Position numbers and translations under genes: made by a program. Below, piece after piece: positions 1 to 7,706 of a stretch of 37,968 nt of DNA. How positions within the stretch are numbered: the stretch's first letter is position 1; each line of letters opens with the position of its first letter. Below the pieces are notes generated by a model that was given only the letters and a program-made list of their open reading frames with translations, was not told the origin of the DNA and did no database searches. The DNA comes from Bdellovibrionia bacterium (GTDB lineage Bacteria > Bdellovibrionota > Bdellovibrionia > Bdellovibrionales > JAGQZY01), in NCBI GenBank assembly GCA_030424665.1, contig JAUHWN010000022.1:1-37968 (forward strand). The letters are read 5' to 3'.

Positions 1-693
1 TTCGACGTTAAGCGAGGTGAGTTTTTAGTTATCATTGGTCTCAGCGGATCTGGAAAATCAACACTTCTCAGGTGCCTTAACCGACTTCACGATCCTACGG
101 CGGGTGAAGTTCTTTTCAATGAAAAAGATATTGCTCACGTTAAGGGCAAAGAAGTGAAAGAAGTTCGCCAAAAAATGGCCATGATCTTTCAGCACTTTAA
201 TTTGATCGAGCGGCATTCAGTAATTAAGAATGTTTTGACGGGAGCTCTTTCTAGAACCTCCACTCTTAAGTCTCTAATGGGCATGTTCGCTCAATCAGAA
301 ACTAAAAAAGCTAAAGAGTATTTGGATCTCGTAGGAATCGGCGCCAAGGCCTACACGAGGGCCGATCAACTATCTGGGGGCCAACAGCAAAGAGTGGCCA
401 TCGCCCGAGCACTCACTCAATCGCCAGAAGTTTTATTGGCGGATGAGCCGGTGGCGAGTCTTGATCCAGCCACCTGTCATACTGTAATGGATTACCTTCG
501 CAAGGTGAATAGAGAGTTGGGACTAACAATTATATGTAATCTTCACTTTTTAAGTCTTGTTAAAGAGTATGCCGATCGAGTGATTGCGCTTAAAGATGGA
601 AAATTGGTTTACGAGGGTGATCCCAAAGAAATCGACGAAGCCTGGTTTGAGAGAATCTACGGTGAAGGCGCTAAAGAAGTCCATGTGAATTAG
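1..693 (+). CDS. phnC: PhnC-like phosphonate/phosphate ABC transporter ATP-binding subunit (5' truncated by window)
   Basis: Cytoplasmic ATPase of a phosphonate-type ABC importer; it powers uptake through the PhnE-like permease encoded 17 bp downstream. The frame is open from base 1, so the N-terminal strand of the domain lies outside the window. Seen: Walker A GLSGSGKST at about codons 13-21, a Q-loop in IFQHFN, signature LSGGQQQR, and Walker B VLLADEPVASLD with the catalytic Glu. The arrangement is that of PhnC. The H-loop position reads CNLH, a His in the expected place. The solute-binding gene phnD is not in the window and may lie upstream. Substrate (phosphonate, phosphite or phosphate) cannot be told from sequence. 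An internal ATG at 154 should not be taken as the start, because Walker A lies before it. Confidence 0.9.
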   Translation, partial: FDVKRGEFLVIIGLSGSGKSTLLRCLNRLHDPTAGEVLFNEKDIAHVKGKEVKEVRQKMAMIFQHFNLIERHSVIKNVLTGALSRTSTLKSLMGMFAQSETKKAKEYLDLVGIGAKAYTRADQLSGGQQQRVAIARALTQSPEVLLADEPVASLDPATCHTVMDYLRKVNRELGLTIICNLHFLSLVKEYADRVIALKDGKLVYEGDPKEIDEAWFERIYGEGAKEVHVN

Positions 694-710
694 GGAACTA
701 GGTAAGGCTT

Positions 711-1745
711 ATGGGGACGCACTTAATAAAACGAGTTACATTTGACGGGATAAACTTTGGTTTTCTCTTTTTAGTTTTTCTCCTCGGAATATTTACACCG
801 AATGAAGAAGAGCTTTTAAATTTATCGAAAAATTCACTGGTTGCTCTGGGTTGTGTTGTTCTCGGTGTTGTTTTTAGTCTTATCATTAACAAGATGGGAA
901 TTAAAACTCTTGGTGAATTACTCTTTGCCCCTCCCCATAAAAAGACAGTCACTTCGACACCAGTCATTTGGTATAAGACTTTTTGGGGTGTTCAGACAGC
1001 GGGAACTGTTCTATTAATGAGTGTCCTTGGTTACTTTGTGACTGAGGTCAACGTTCGAGAAGTTCTCGACATTGAGAATATTAAAAACGTTTTGCGTTTG
1101 ATTGAGCAGTTGGCGACTCCCAATTGGGAGGTTCTACCCGATGTTGTGTGGAAAGCGATTCAATCGGTCTTTATTGCCTTTATGGCGACTCTCATTGCAG
1201 TTCCTATTGCTTTTTTATTGTCCTTTGTCTCGGCCAAAAACATCATGGGAACGACACCTGTTGGATTTGTCATATATATGATGGCACGTACACTTTTTAA
1301 TATCATGCGCTCCATCGAACCCATTATGTGGGCCATTATTTTTGCAATTTGGGTTCGCTTTGGACCCTTTGCGGGGATGTTGGCACTCTTAGTCCACTCA
1401 ATCGCATCGCTTTCTAAGCAATACTCAGAAATAGTTGAGTGTGTTGACGAGGGGCCCATTGAGGGAATCGAATCAACGGGAGCAGGCTTTCTGCAAACTA
1501 TTTGGTTTGCGGTAGTTCCACAGATCGTACTTCCATACATTTCTTTTACCATTTACCGCTGGGACATTAATGTTCGTATGGCAACGATCATCGGATTTGT
1601 AGGTGGTGGTGGTGTTGGAGAACTTCTTCTTCTCTACCAAAGACAATCATTGTGGAACGAAGTCGGTGTGGTGATTCTTGTTATCGCAGTTATCGTATGG
1701 CTCATGGATAACTTCTCTGCCTACGTCCGCGAAGCCATTAAATAA
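711..1745 (+). CDS. phnE: PhnE-like phosphonate/phosphate ABC transporter permease
   Basis: Inner-membrane permease of the importer whose ATPase is PhnC just upstream. At 344 aa it is longer than the usual PhnE of about 260-290 aa. The extra length is an N-terminal section with about three hydrophobic segments (roughly residues 14-30, 42-62 and 88-108) before the permease core. The core carries the EAA-type coupling loop EGIESTGAGF, then PQIVLPYISF and the typical PhnE ending NVRMATIIGFVGGGGVGELL. The start ATG at 711 has TAAGG a few bases upstream and lies 17 bp after phnC, so the two are co-transcribed. The TAA stop (1743-1745) lies inside the left arm of the large palindrome described separately, so the last codons may have been reshaped by its insertion. 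Confidence 0.88.
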   Translation: MGTHLIKRVTFDGINFGFLFLVFLLGIFTPNEEELLNLSKNSLVALGCVVLGVVFSLIINKMGIKTLGELLFAPPHKKTVTSTPVIWYKTFWGVQTAGTVLLMSVLGYFVTEVNVREVLDIENIKNVLRLIEQLATPNWEVLPDVVWKAIQSVFIAFMATLIAVPIAFLLSFVSAKNIMGTTPVGFVIYMMARTLFNIMRSIEPIMWAIIFAIWVRFGPFAGMLALLVHSIASLSKQYSEIVECVDEGPIEGIESTGAGFLQTIWFAVVPQIVLPYISFTIYRWDINVRMATIIGFVGGGGVGELLLLYQRQSLWNEVGVVILVIAVIVWLMDNFSAYVREAIK

Positions 1746-2126
1746 CCCGTTCATTTCTTTTTTCTTGTATCACTTTTTCTATCTGGGGAATTCTTCTTCA
1801 GCGGGGATTTTGTTTAGACAGGTCCTCACCCAAAGCCAATGATATTTATCGTCGTTAGAAGTTACCGCGATAGAGATCTATTTTCGAGTTCCGCAGGTCT
1901 GTCTCACTTAAATAAAATTAGAAGGCTGCCGAGTTTAGGGCAATTCGAATTCTTGAAATACTATCCGAGGACTGTTTGAGAAAAAAGGCTCTCTATCGCG
2001 GTAACTTCGATCGATGACTTGAATGTCATTGGCTTTGGGCTGCGGAGCTAAAAAAATCCCCGCTGAAGAAGAATTCCCCAGGCAGAAAAATTAACTAATG
2101 AAAAAAGAAATGGATGGGTTATTTAA
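1738..2126. repeat. 389-bp imperfect palindrome (possible MITE-like element or giant hairpin)
   Basis: Two arms of about 139 nt pair in order around a centre of about 113 nt. Perfectly complementary blocks are 1783-1811 with 2053-2081 (29 bp), 1829-1842 with 2026-2039 (14 bp) and 1858-1876 with 1990-2008 (19 bp). Outside these, 1738-1782 pairs with 2082-2126 with scattered mismatches, including the outermost TTAAATAACCC against GGGTTATTTAA. Paired positions sum to nearly the same value (3864-3868), so this is one colinear foldback, not three separate hairpins. The ends can be read as AATAACCC inverted repeats flanked by TA at 1739-1740 and 2124-2125, as a TA target-site duplication would leave. 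No transposase or other ORF is inside. It sits between convergent genes, so it could also act as a bidirectional terminator or be transcribed as a structured RNA. Confidence 0.85.
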
Positions 2127-2127
2127 A

Positions 2128-2152
2128 AGCTCTGCCCAGGGTGGGCAGAGCT
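2128..2152 (-). terminator. Rho-independent terminator of the minus-strand FadL-like gene
   Basis: An 11-bp perfect stem AGCTCTGCCCA / TGGGCAGAGCT encloses a GGG loop. Read on the minus strand, the hairpin comes 18 bp after the stop codon of the FadL-like gene and is followed by TTTTAAAT. It lies just outside the right end of the large palindrome. Confidence 0.75.
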
Positions 2153-2170
2153 GATTGGTATGAGATTCGT

Positions 2171-3454
2171 TTAGAATGAAGTTTGGTAACCGACGTGAAG
2201 AGAGTAAGTTTGCCCATCGTAGTCACCTGTTGCGGTGTTAGAACCTGTGGGAACATCTCCGGCTTCTACTTTGGCACTATTGAATGAGTAGTCTCCAGCA
2301 AAGTGAAGCATGTGGTTTTCACTAAGCTCGTAACTCGAACCGAGAGAAAATCCCATTCCATCACCCGGTGGCTCAGAAACTGGGGTCGCAAAGCCTTTGT
2401 TAGTAGCCGGTCCTGCATATACGAAACCGGCTCTAATTGGCATAGAGAATCCGAGGTATTCGTAACCAATGCGGAAAGCTGTAGAATCTTTTGACTCCTG
2501 AGTGATGTTGTTAAGAACGTTGCTTCCACCAAATGTCATCGTCCCTTCAATCTCGAGTTCTTCGTTAACTGAGTAGTTGAACCAGTCAATTTGAAAATGA
2601 AACCTGTGATCTTGGACACCGTCGTAGTTAAATCCAAGAGAAACGAGCATCGGCAGTGACGACTTAACTTTTAGATCGTCTTCTTTTGCAAGGGGTACAG
2701 TTGTACCAGCCGCTGCTGAATTTTCAGCCTTACCTTCGGCCTCACCTTCGAGTGAAAATTTAACTTGAGTTCTTATTAGGAGACCGACTCCCCAATCATC
2801 AGTTCGATATTGAGCACCTAGTCGGGCACCAGCGTAGTCGATTCCAGTTAAGTTTTTGAGGTCAAGGGCCACTTGAGAAACAGTTGGGCCTGGAGTTGCG
2901 AAAGCGGAACCAAAACTATATTCAGCCGTAGCATAAGAAATTCGATAACCTAACCCCACTGAAAACTCATCGGTGATGTTGTAAGAGCCTCCAAGAGTCA
3001 CTTCATAAACGGCAAGGCTCGTCGCAAACTTTGGCTTAAAAGCTGTTAGTGCCGGGCTTAGCTGAACTTCACCGATATCAACTTTTAGGCCACCTTGAAC
3101 TGAGAATCCAACTCCCCAAGTAATTGAATCATCTATTTTTTGCGCATACCAAATAGCAAATGGAGTAGCGAATTCACTTGAAGTCCGTTGTTCTCCTGCT
3201 AAAGGGGCTTCATTGTTAATGGAAACTCCAGTTAGGTTGAATGAAAAATCACTGTCTCCGCTCATGCGACCTAGACCAGCTGGATTAAAAAAGAGTCCTT
3301 CGGCCCCTTCAACTGCAGCTGCAGCTGTGTTCGCCGTTCCTGAATGCTTTCCAGAAAGTGTTATTCCTTTTTCATACCCAACCGGATAGGCTGGAAGGGC
3401 AATCAAACTGATGAGAGCTACTAGTAAAGAAGCTCGTGCAAAAATTGTTGTCAT
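2171..3454 (-). CDS. FadL/OmpP1/TodX-family outer-membrane channel
   Basis: Predicted outer-membrane beta-barrel for uptake of hydrophobic compounds such as long-chain fatty acids. The mature N-terminus has the family hallmark: a Gly/Ala-rich stretch GTANTAAAAVEGAEG followed by LFFNPAGLGRM. The remainder alternates polar and aromatic residues as in barrel strands, and the last residue is Phe, the usual outer-membrane C-terminal signal. The start at 3454 is preferred over an upstream in-frame ATG at 3475: it has GAGG a few bases upstream and begins directly with a clean signal peptide (MTTIFARASLLVALISLIAL). Length 427 aa fits the family. It is monocistronic, convergent with phnE and divergent from the two-component operon, with about 270 bp between it and the response regulator to hold both promoters. 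The substrate is not determined by the sequence. Confidence 0.85.
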   Translation of the reverse strand: MTTIFARASLLVALISLIALPAYPVGYEKGITLSGKHSGTANTAAAAVEGAEGLFFNPAGLGRMSGDSDFSFNLTGVSINNEAPLAGEQRTSSEFATPFAIWYAQKIDDSITWGVGFSVQGGLKVDIGEVQLSPALTAFKPKFATSLAVYEVTLGGSYNITDEFSVGLGYRISYATAEYSFGSAFATPGPTVSQVALDLKNLTGIDYAGARLGAQYRTDDWGVGLLIRTQVKFSLEGEAEGKAENSAAAGTTVPLAKEDDLKVKSSLPMLVSLGFNYDGVQDHRFHFQIDWFNYSVNEELEIEGTMTFGGSNVLNNITQESKDSTAFRIGYEYLGFSMPIRAGFVYAGPATNKGFATPVSEPPGDGMGFSLGSSYELSENHMLHFAGDYSFNSAKVEAGDVPTGSNTATGDYDGQTYSLHVGYQTSF

Positions 3455-3727
3455 TACTACCTCGATGTTAATCATTCTTTAAACTAAGGATTCTCTTAAG
3501 ATATCCATACCAAAACTGAACTCCTGTATTGGAGACAATTATCCTGATTATAGGAAAATCTCAGAAAGGGTCACTTTTTTTCTGAAAAATGAAACAACCT
3601 TGTGAAAATATCCCTATATTTTGCCGAAAAGTAGAAGACGACCAAGAGGAAGTTCTCAACAGGAGTATACTTGGAGTGGGTGAATTCCCCTTTAAGTTAA
3701 AACTTTTTTGCCAAAGGAAGTACGTTT

Positions 3728-4102
3728 ATGGAGCAGGCAATGCCAAAGTTAATGATAGTAGATGACGAAACATCGAATCTAGACCTGTTTAGAGAGCTTT
3801 TTGTTGATGAAGAGGACATGACGATTGAGTGCTACGCCTCGGGAAACGATGCACTTGACGCATTTGATAATTCGAGTCCAGACGTTATGATTCTTGATGT
3901 CATGATGCCTGGTAAGACGGGTTTCGAAGTCTGCGAAGAAATTAAAGCAAAAGCTAAAGGAAGCAAGACTAAAGTCATAATCGTAACTGGTATGGCCGGC
4001 GACGAAGTCGAGCAAAAAGCGCGCGAAGTGGGTTGCGACAGTTTTTACCTTAAGCCCGTGGATATGATGGAACTTTACAATGAGGTCATGGAAGCTCAAT
4101 GA
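3728..4102 (+). CDS. Single-domain response regulator (receiver only)
   Basis: A stand-alone CheY-like receiver of 124 aa with no output domain. Conserved residues are visible: acidic pair D12-D13, phosphoacceptor D57 in MILDVMMPG, T87 in VIIVTGM, and K109 followed by Pro in YLKPVD. AGGAAG sits 7 bp before the ATG. The stop overlaps the start of the next kinase gene in an ATGA junction, so translation is probably coupled and the adjacent kinases are its likely partners. With no DNA-binding or enzyme domain it must act by protein-protein contact, as a phosphorelay intermediate or as a switch for another machine. Its position about 5 kb upstream of the gliding cluster makes a motility role conceivable, but nothing in the sequence proves it. 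Confidence 0.9.
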   Translation: MEQAMPKLMIVDDETSNLDLFRELFVDEEDMTIECYASGNDALDAFDNSSPDVMILDVMMPGKTGFEVCEEIKAKAKGSKTKVIIVTGMAGDEVEQKAREVGCDSFYLKPVDMMELYNEVMEAQ

Positions 4103-5532
4103 GGAAACTCTTTAACCCCATTTTGAATAGCATCATTTGGTTGGCAACTCGTGGGGTTAACGGTCAGGCGGGCTCTGCCCACGATCGCATCACTATATTT
4201 GTCAATTCCTTGGGACTATTTGGAATTTTTGCGGTCTTTCCGATTGCCGGAACTCTATTGCAAAAAGGCATTCCCATTGAAAACTCCCTCTACTTTATTT
4301 CTGTACTCATTACTGCGCCCTTAGCAATTTTCTTTAATTCTAGAAATCAGCATTTTGTTGCGCGCTGTATGATTCTCTTTGCCTCGATTTATATCGGTTG
4401 GGGAGCAGGAATTTTCTTTGGCAAAAGTTTTAACGGTCACTATATTTTCTTTGTTTCCATTATCCTTTCATTAACAGCCTTTGTTCGAGAACATTGGAGT
4501 ATTCGCATCGGAACCTTTGCATTGGCCGTTTCAGGGCTTTTAGGGATGGATTACTTTTACCATACTGGAGTCTTTCCCATTACCGGATTTAACTCCATTG
4601 AATTTCCTTTATCGACTCTAATTTTTGATACCTTGGCCATTTCTGGGTTCATATCGATTATTACTTTTATCGAAAAGTCCTTTTCAGAAAAATATGAAGC
4701 GCAATTAGAAGATCTAAATACAAATCTTGAAACTCGAGTGAGAGAACGGACTGAGCAATTGGTAAAAGCTTCTGAAGAAGCCATTGCTGCTAATATGAGA
4801 AAGTCCCAGTTTGTTGCAAATACATCCCATGAACTAAGAACCCCGTTGCAAGGGATACTTGGTTTTAGTCAATTGGCTGATCTCAAGTTGAATAAGCTCA
4901 CCCCAGAAAATTTCAGCAAAGAAAAAGTTGAAAAAATTCAAGAGCAAATTCGCAGGGCCCAAGGGAACGCCAATCGGTTGTTGAGTCTAATTGAAAGACT
5001 CCTTGAATTAACTCGTTTTGAGTCAGATGAAGAGCGAGTCTTTCCGTCGCATTTTAATATGAAGGATCTGATCAAAAGTGTTATCGAAGAGACCCATGGC
5101 TCTGAGTACTATCAAAAACAAAAAATTGAATTTGTAAGTCAGCTCGACTTTGAAAATATCTTTTCGGACCAAGTTCTCTACCGTCAAATAATCACAAATC
5201 TCATTGTTAACGCAGTTAAGTACTCGCACGAGGGAAGTACAATAAATGTGAAGCTTTTTCAAGAAGGCGAGTTAATATCCTGTTCGGTTGTAAACCAGGG
5301 CTTTGGTATTCCCGAGGATGAAGTGAAAGAGATCTTCGAGCCCTTTTATCAAAGTTCAGCGACCGACCGTAGAGTTGGTGGAACTGGTCTTGGTCTTACT
5401 CTTTGCTCAAAGTACGCCCGTAACCTTGGTGGCAGTTTGGACTTGATGAGTCCCGATCCGGAGGCTACTGAATTCAAAGTTTCTATTAAACCCCTTAATA
5501 AAGAAGAGTACTCTCTACCAAAAGCGGCGTGA
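4099..5532 (+). CDS. Membrane histidine kinase with 6-TM sensor region (paralogue 1)
   Basis: Sensor kinase of 477 aa. Residues about 33-192 form six hydrophobic segments, then a coiled-coil linker at about 193-235. The HisKA H-box holds H244 in NTSHELRTPLQGILGF. The ATPase domain shows an N-box QIITNLIVNAVKYS, G1 NQGFGIPEDE, F-box FEPFYQSS and G2 GGTGLGLTL. All catalytic elements look intact and there is no attached receiver. No PAS, HAMP or CHASE domain is recognisable, so sensing probably lies in the membrane region. The loop between TM3 and TM4, predicted periplasmic, has GKSFNGHY, which recurs in the next gene. It overlaps the receiver gene by 4 bp and is followed directly by its paralogue, so the three form one operon. 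Confidence 0.88.
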   Translation: MRKLFNPILNSIIWLATRGVNGQAGSAHDRITIFVNSLGLFGIFAVFPIAGTLLQKGIPIENSLYFISVLITAPLAIFFNSRNQHFVARCMILFASIYIGWGAGIFFGKSFNGHYIFFVSIILSLTAFVREHWSIRIGTFALAVSGLLGMDYFYHTGVFPITGFNSIEFPLSTLIFDTLAISGFISIITFIEKSFSEKYEAQLEDLNTNLETRVRERTEQLVKASEEAIAANMRKSQFVANTSHELRTPLQGILGFSQLADLKLNKLTPENFSKEKVEKIQEQIRRAQGNANRLLSLIERLLELTRFESDEERVFPSHFNMKDLIKSVIEETHGSEYYQKQKIEFVSQLDFENIFSDQVLYRQIITNLIVNAVKYSHEGSTINVKLFQEGELISCSVVNQGFGIPEDEVKEIFEPFYQSSATDRRVGGTGLGLTLCSKYARNLGGSLDLMSPDPEATEFKVSIKPLNKEEYSLPKAA

Positions 5533-7001
5533 TGGTCAGTTCGAATCGAGTCAGAAGATTCAAAGAGAAATTGATCAGTGGATTTCGCTTCGCTTTAAGA
5601 CCTCTCACAAAATTGTTATTCCTAGGAGTCGATGGCTCCATCGCGAACTCTCAAAACCGTATAACCATAGTCACTAACACTTTAGCTATTACTTGTAGTT
5701 TCATGAACTTTATTCAGGTCTACCAGCTAAGCCAGTTGGGTGTTTCGAGTGACCTTATTTTATACTATAATTCGGCTTACCCTATTGTTCCTGTTATCCT
5801 CTATTGCAATTGGAGGAGGCGTCTTACAGTTGCCAGAATATTAGTTTTAGTTGGAGCAATCTATCTGACTCTTGGAGGCTGCATAATATACGGGAAGACC
5901 TTTAATGGTCATTATGGTTTTTTTGTCGTAATAATTTATACGATTATAGCTTTTTCTAGAGAAAAAATTTGGTTGCGAATGAGTTTGTTTATGTTTTCAT
6001 TTTCTCTTCTTCCTCTCGTAGATTATTTTTCAAGAATCGGTGCGATCCCGATAACTAATTTTCTCTCTATGGATTTTTCACCATACGTTCTCTATTTCGA
6101 TTCAATTCAAATACCTTTATTTCTTTCATTAATTGTATTAATGGAGTTTCACTACTCAATGAAATATAAGAGTGAATTAGAGAATTTAAAAAATAATCTG
6201 GAAGACCTAGTTGAAAAGCGTACTGAGTCCTACCGTATAGCCTCAGAAGAAGCGCAAAAGGCCAATTTGCGTAAGTCTCAATTTTTAGCTAATACCTCTC
6301 ATGAGTTGCGTACTCCACTCCAGGGAATTTTGGGGTTTAGTCATCTGGCAGACAAAAATATAGATAGAATTGAAAAGGCCAAAGACTTTAATGGGGCCGT
6401 TGAGAGAGTGCGCGCGCAACTTACTCAAGTTGAAGGAAATACTGGGCGACTCCTTGATCTCGTTGAGAAGTTACTTATTCTCTCGCGATTGGATTCCAAA
6501 CAGAGGAGGCTTGTTGGGTCAGGATTTAGGGTACATGAGGAAGTGGAGAAATTGGTTGCTAATTTTAACGCCCTCGATGACGAGGATCGAATTGTCTTTA
6601 TATCAAATTTAGACAGGGATACTGAGATTATCACAGAGGGATCACTATTCAGGTTGATTCTCGACAACCTTATCGATAACGCAATAAAGCACTCGGACTC
6701 AAATAGTAAAATATTTTTAACCTTGAATTACGATGGCCATATTCTTAATTGTAGGGTCACCAATAGAGGTATTGGTATCCCTGAAGAGGAGGCTGAAGAC
6801 ATCTTTGAAGCTTTTTTTCAGAGTTCACGAAGTGATCAGAACGTCGGCGGGACCGGCCTGGGGCTGACCCTTAGCTCAAAATATGCGAAGTTTCTTGGGG
6901 GAGAAGTCAAATTAACGAATGGAAGCCCTGAAAAGACAGAGTTTCTTTTTTCATTAAAGGTTGAATTGATGAGTGAAGCTAAAGAGCTTGTAGCTGCTTG
7001 A
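5532..7001 (+). CDS. Membrane histidine kinase with 6-TM sensor region (paralogue 2)
   Basis: Tandem paralogue of the preceding kinase with the same layout: N-terminal six-segment membrane region, coiled-coil linker, HisKA, HATPase. The H-box NTSHELRTPLQGILGF holds the phospho-His at residue 257, N-box is LILDNLIDNAIKHS, G1 NRGIGIPEEEAED and G2 GGTGLGLTL. The membrane region keeps the TM3-TM4 loop motif as GKTFNGHY and the segment NRIT before TM1. ATG at 5532 is chosen; it overlaps the previous stop in TGATG. A GTG one codon earlier is also possible and would add one residue. The 3' end overlaps the convergent HAD gene by 23 bp. Codon choice looks slightly more AT-rich than in paralogue 1, which fits an older duplication with relaxed divergence; this is an impression, not a measurement. 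Confidence 0.87.
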   Translation: MVSSNRVRRFKEKLISGFRFALRPLTKLLFLGVDGSIANSQNRITIVTNTLAITCSFMNFIQVYQLSQLGVSSDLILYYNSAYPIVPVILYCNWRRRLTVARILVLVGAIYLTLGGCIIYGKTFNGHYGFFVVIIYTIIAFSREKIWLRMSLFMFSFSLLPLVDYFSRIGAIPITNFLSMDFSPYVLYFDSIQIPLFLSLIVLMEFHYSMKYKSELENLKNNLEDLVEKRTESYRIASEEAQKANLRKSQFLANTSHELRTPLQGILGFSHLADKNIDRIEKAKDFNGAVERVRAQLTQVEGNTGRLLDLVEKLLILSRLDSKQRRLVGSGFRVHEEVEKLVANFNALDDEDRIVFISNLDRDTEIITEGSLFRLILDNLIDNAIKHSDSNSKIFLTLNYDGHILNCRVTNRGIGIPEEEAEDIFEAFFQSSRSDQNVGGTGLGLTLSSKYAKFLGGEVKLTNGSPEKTEFLFSLKVELMSEAKELVAA

Positions 7002-7455
7002 TGAGTTGATTGACATCGCTTGCAGTTAAACCCTCTATTGAATTGACTTTGTAAAATCGAGGTTCATTGATACAGCCAATGTCATTGTCGTCTATAATGA
7101 GATAGGGGCGGTCGCCGTGAATCTCTAGCCAGTCTTTGATTTCCTCGTAGCGCGATTGCCTTCCGGCGGTACTGTCATCAGTCTTATCGTAGATCAGTTC
7201 AGAGCGGTCAAAGCCATCGCGAGCGAGCATCTCCCGCAGATTCTCAATGCTCTTGCCAATTCTCCAGGTACTAGTGACAACTATAGAGTCAATAGAGAGG
7301 CTTCTGCAGAGCCGTGAGAGCTCTTTAAGATTGGCGCTGTCAAATGTTTTACCTATGTATTCCTTTGGGTTCTCGCGCTGTTTTTCAGCAAAAATACGAT
7401 TATTTAAAACACCATCGAAATCAAGAAAAAGGGTTAGGTTCTCATTCATAGACAT
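6979..7455 (-). CDS. Small HAD-superfamily phosphatase-like protein
   Basis: A compact HAD domain of about 158 aa. Motif I is LFLDFDGVLN with both nucleophile and acid Asp, motif II is the Ser/Thr in VVTSTWR, and the C-terminal acidic motif is LIIDDNDIG. The layout, including TSTWR and the short cap-free body, resembles the HAD domain associated with Swiss-army-knife-type RNA repair proteins, which is a family-level guess. Cytoplasmic, no signal. The start is uncertain: ATG at 7455 and ATG at 7449 are both in frame and neither has a Shine-Dalgarno; a TTG at 7467 also exists. The upstream minus-strand sequence is very AT-rich. Its 3' end overlaps the convergent kinase gene by 23 bp with no terminator between them. 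The substrate is unknown. Confidence 0.72.
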   Translation of the reverse strand: MSMNENLTLFLDFDGVLNNRIFAEKQRENPKEYIGKTFDSANLKELSRLCRSLSIDSIVVTSTWRIGKSIENLREMLARDGFDRSELIYDKTDDSTAGRQSRYEEIKDWLEIHGDRPYLIIDDNDIGCINEPRFYKVNSIEGLTASDVNQLIKQLQAL

Positions 7456-7662
7456 TATTATATGCAAAAAATTTCAAAGCATCATTCACTTGTCTGGAAC
7501 CTAAACAAAAGAAAAGTGTCGAACTACTCGGCAATTCTCACTCTGATACGGAACGCTTTGTCTTTTTATGATTCATACCTAGCATAAAGTCTCGAAATTT
7601 CCCGTAAAAAAGGCTTAACTAAGGATTAAGTGAATGAAGACTATCTCCGATTGCTTATACAA

Positions 7663-7678
7663 CGAGACTGTAGTCTCG
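7663..7678. promoter_or_regulatory. 16-bp perfect dyad upstream of the GYF-PilZ gene
   Basis: CGAGACTGTAGTCTCG is a palindrome with 7-bp arms around GT, 28 bp before the ATG at 7707 and upstream of a strong GGTGAGG ribosome site. It could be an operator for a dimeric regulator or a small hairpin in the 5' leader. No T-tract follows, so it is not a terminator. Confidence 0.4.
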
Positions 7679-7706
7679 ATTGGACTGAACAAAAGGTGAG
7701 GAAAAA

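Noticed and set aside
698-967. Minus-strand reading frame inside phnE
   Set aside because: It lies wholly antisense to a conserved permease, has no ribosome site and encodes a low-complexity basic product. The same holds for the other frames opposite or within recognised genes.
1746-2170. Hidden gene or tRNA in the long phnE-FadL interval
   Set aside because: No reading frame with a ribosome site and no cloverleaf were found; the interval is explained by the palindrome and the terminator.
7440-7467. Leaderless start of the HAD gene from a TATAAT next to the ATG
   Set aside because: The region is AT-rich enough to give TATAAT by chance and no -35 box is found at a suitable distance.
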